Positions 5,695-5,792 of a DNA stretch of 5,792 nucleotides are shown piece after piece. The DNA is from an uncultured Saprospiraceae bacterium (GTDB lineage: Bacteria > Bacteroidota > Bacteroidia > Chitinophagales > Saprospiraceae), in assembly GCA_937969485.1 (NCBI GenBank), contig CALBVQ010000216.1, positions 1 to 5,792 of the forward strand, read 5' to 3'. The first letter of the stretch is position 1. Every line of letters starts with the position of its first letter. The notes below the pieces were generated by a model that had not been told where the DNA came from, made no database searches, and saw only the letters and a list, made by a program, of their open reading frames with translations. Position numbers and translations under genes: made by a program.

Positions 5695-5792
5695 CGAAAT
5701 CCTAAAACAGAATCGTATTCCATTTAGATTAAACCCGAATTATGCATTAGGTTTTCGTGATGAGAGCTTAAAATGCAAAGAGAATGGGAGCT
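5695..5792 (-). repeat. Inverted gamma + alpha module copy, runs off window end
   Basis: Read on the minus strand, this begins with alpha (AGCTCCCATTCTCTTTGCA, 5792-5774) and continues into gamma. The 20-mer AAAACCTAATGCATAATTCG (5755-5736) is identical to 5183-5202 on the plus strand, and ATTCTGTTTTAG (5713-5702) is identical to 5214-5225. Homology to the left arm of the foldback element extends to about 5778. This copy carries roughly 10 extra bases (about 5718-5727) between GGGTTTAAT and the ATTCTGTTTTAG block that the other two copies lack. It probably continues beyond the window. Confidence 0.75.

Larger units (their letters stand above)
4652..5792. other. Gene-free, repeat-rich intergenic region
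   Basis: About 1.1 kb with no convincing gene. Frames of 66-85 codons occur (for example 4832-5077 on minus and 5362-5619 on plus), but they run through inverted repeats, have no ribosome binding site and lack recognisable domains. The content is the operon promoter (up to 4672), then a series of hairpins and repeat modules from 4917 to the window edge. From 4673 to about 4910 I see nothing beyond AT-rich sequence with a run of eight Ts near 4790. From about 5397 to 5690 only a small hairpin (5517-5537) stands out. Confidence 0.7.

Noticed and set aside
4673..5792. tRNA gene, CRISPR array or integron attC sites in the gene-free region
   Set aside because: There is no TTCGA-type T-arm with an acceptor stem, no regularly spaced identical repeats, and no paired attC core sequences. 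The repeats are irregular in spacing and orientation.

Overview
The window reads as a chromosomal segment of an AT-rich member of the Bacteroidota, probably of the Cytophagales type, though the rank below phylum is a guess. The signs are a small coiled-coil gene, zapA and rny (RNase Y) in tandem; a promoter matching the Bacteroidota sigma factor consensus (TTG, 18-nt spacer, TAnnTTTG); an outer-membrane-barrel-like secreted protein; and genes with little or no Shine-Dalgarno sequence.

Layout. Positions 1-1116 (+) carry an AAA ATPase with a C-terminal DUF4143 nuclease-fold domain, cut at its 5' end by the window edge. Positions 1117-1327 are a short gap between convergent genes that holds one copy of a dispersed repeat and a tiny reading frame with a strong Shine-Dalgarno sequence. 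Positions 1328-2287 (-) encode a signal-peptide-bearing, probably beta-barrel protein that I cannot name securely. Positions 2292-2327 are an intrinsic terminator for the minus strand, placed exactly between rny and the barrel gene. Positions 2357-4637 (-) are the core operon in the order coiled-coil protein, zapA, rny. Positions 4638-5792 hold the operon promoter and then about 1.1 kb with no convincing gene. That stretch is filled with inverted repeats, including an approximately 230-bp foldback (MITE-like) element, and further copies of the repeat modules seen at 1145-1218.

How it works together. The minus-strand operon joins a small coiled-coil protein and the FtsZ-ring protein ZapA (division) to the membrane-anchored endoribonuclease RNase Y (mRNA turnover). 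The promoter lies so close to the first ATG that its transcript is predicted to be leaderless or nearly so. The barrel gene follows rny directly, but a strong terminator hairpin ends only a few bases before its ATG. Its expression therefore depends on readthrough or on control at that hairpin. The DUF4143 ATPase and the repeat-rich flank look like accessory sequence around a conserved housekeeping core.

The most unusual content is the repeat family: three modules, here called alpha, beta and gamma, that recur in different combinations and orientations at 1145-1218, 4975-5124, 5163-5396 and 5695-5792. I see no CRISPR array, tRNA, rRNA or transposase gene.
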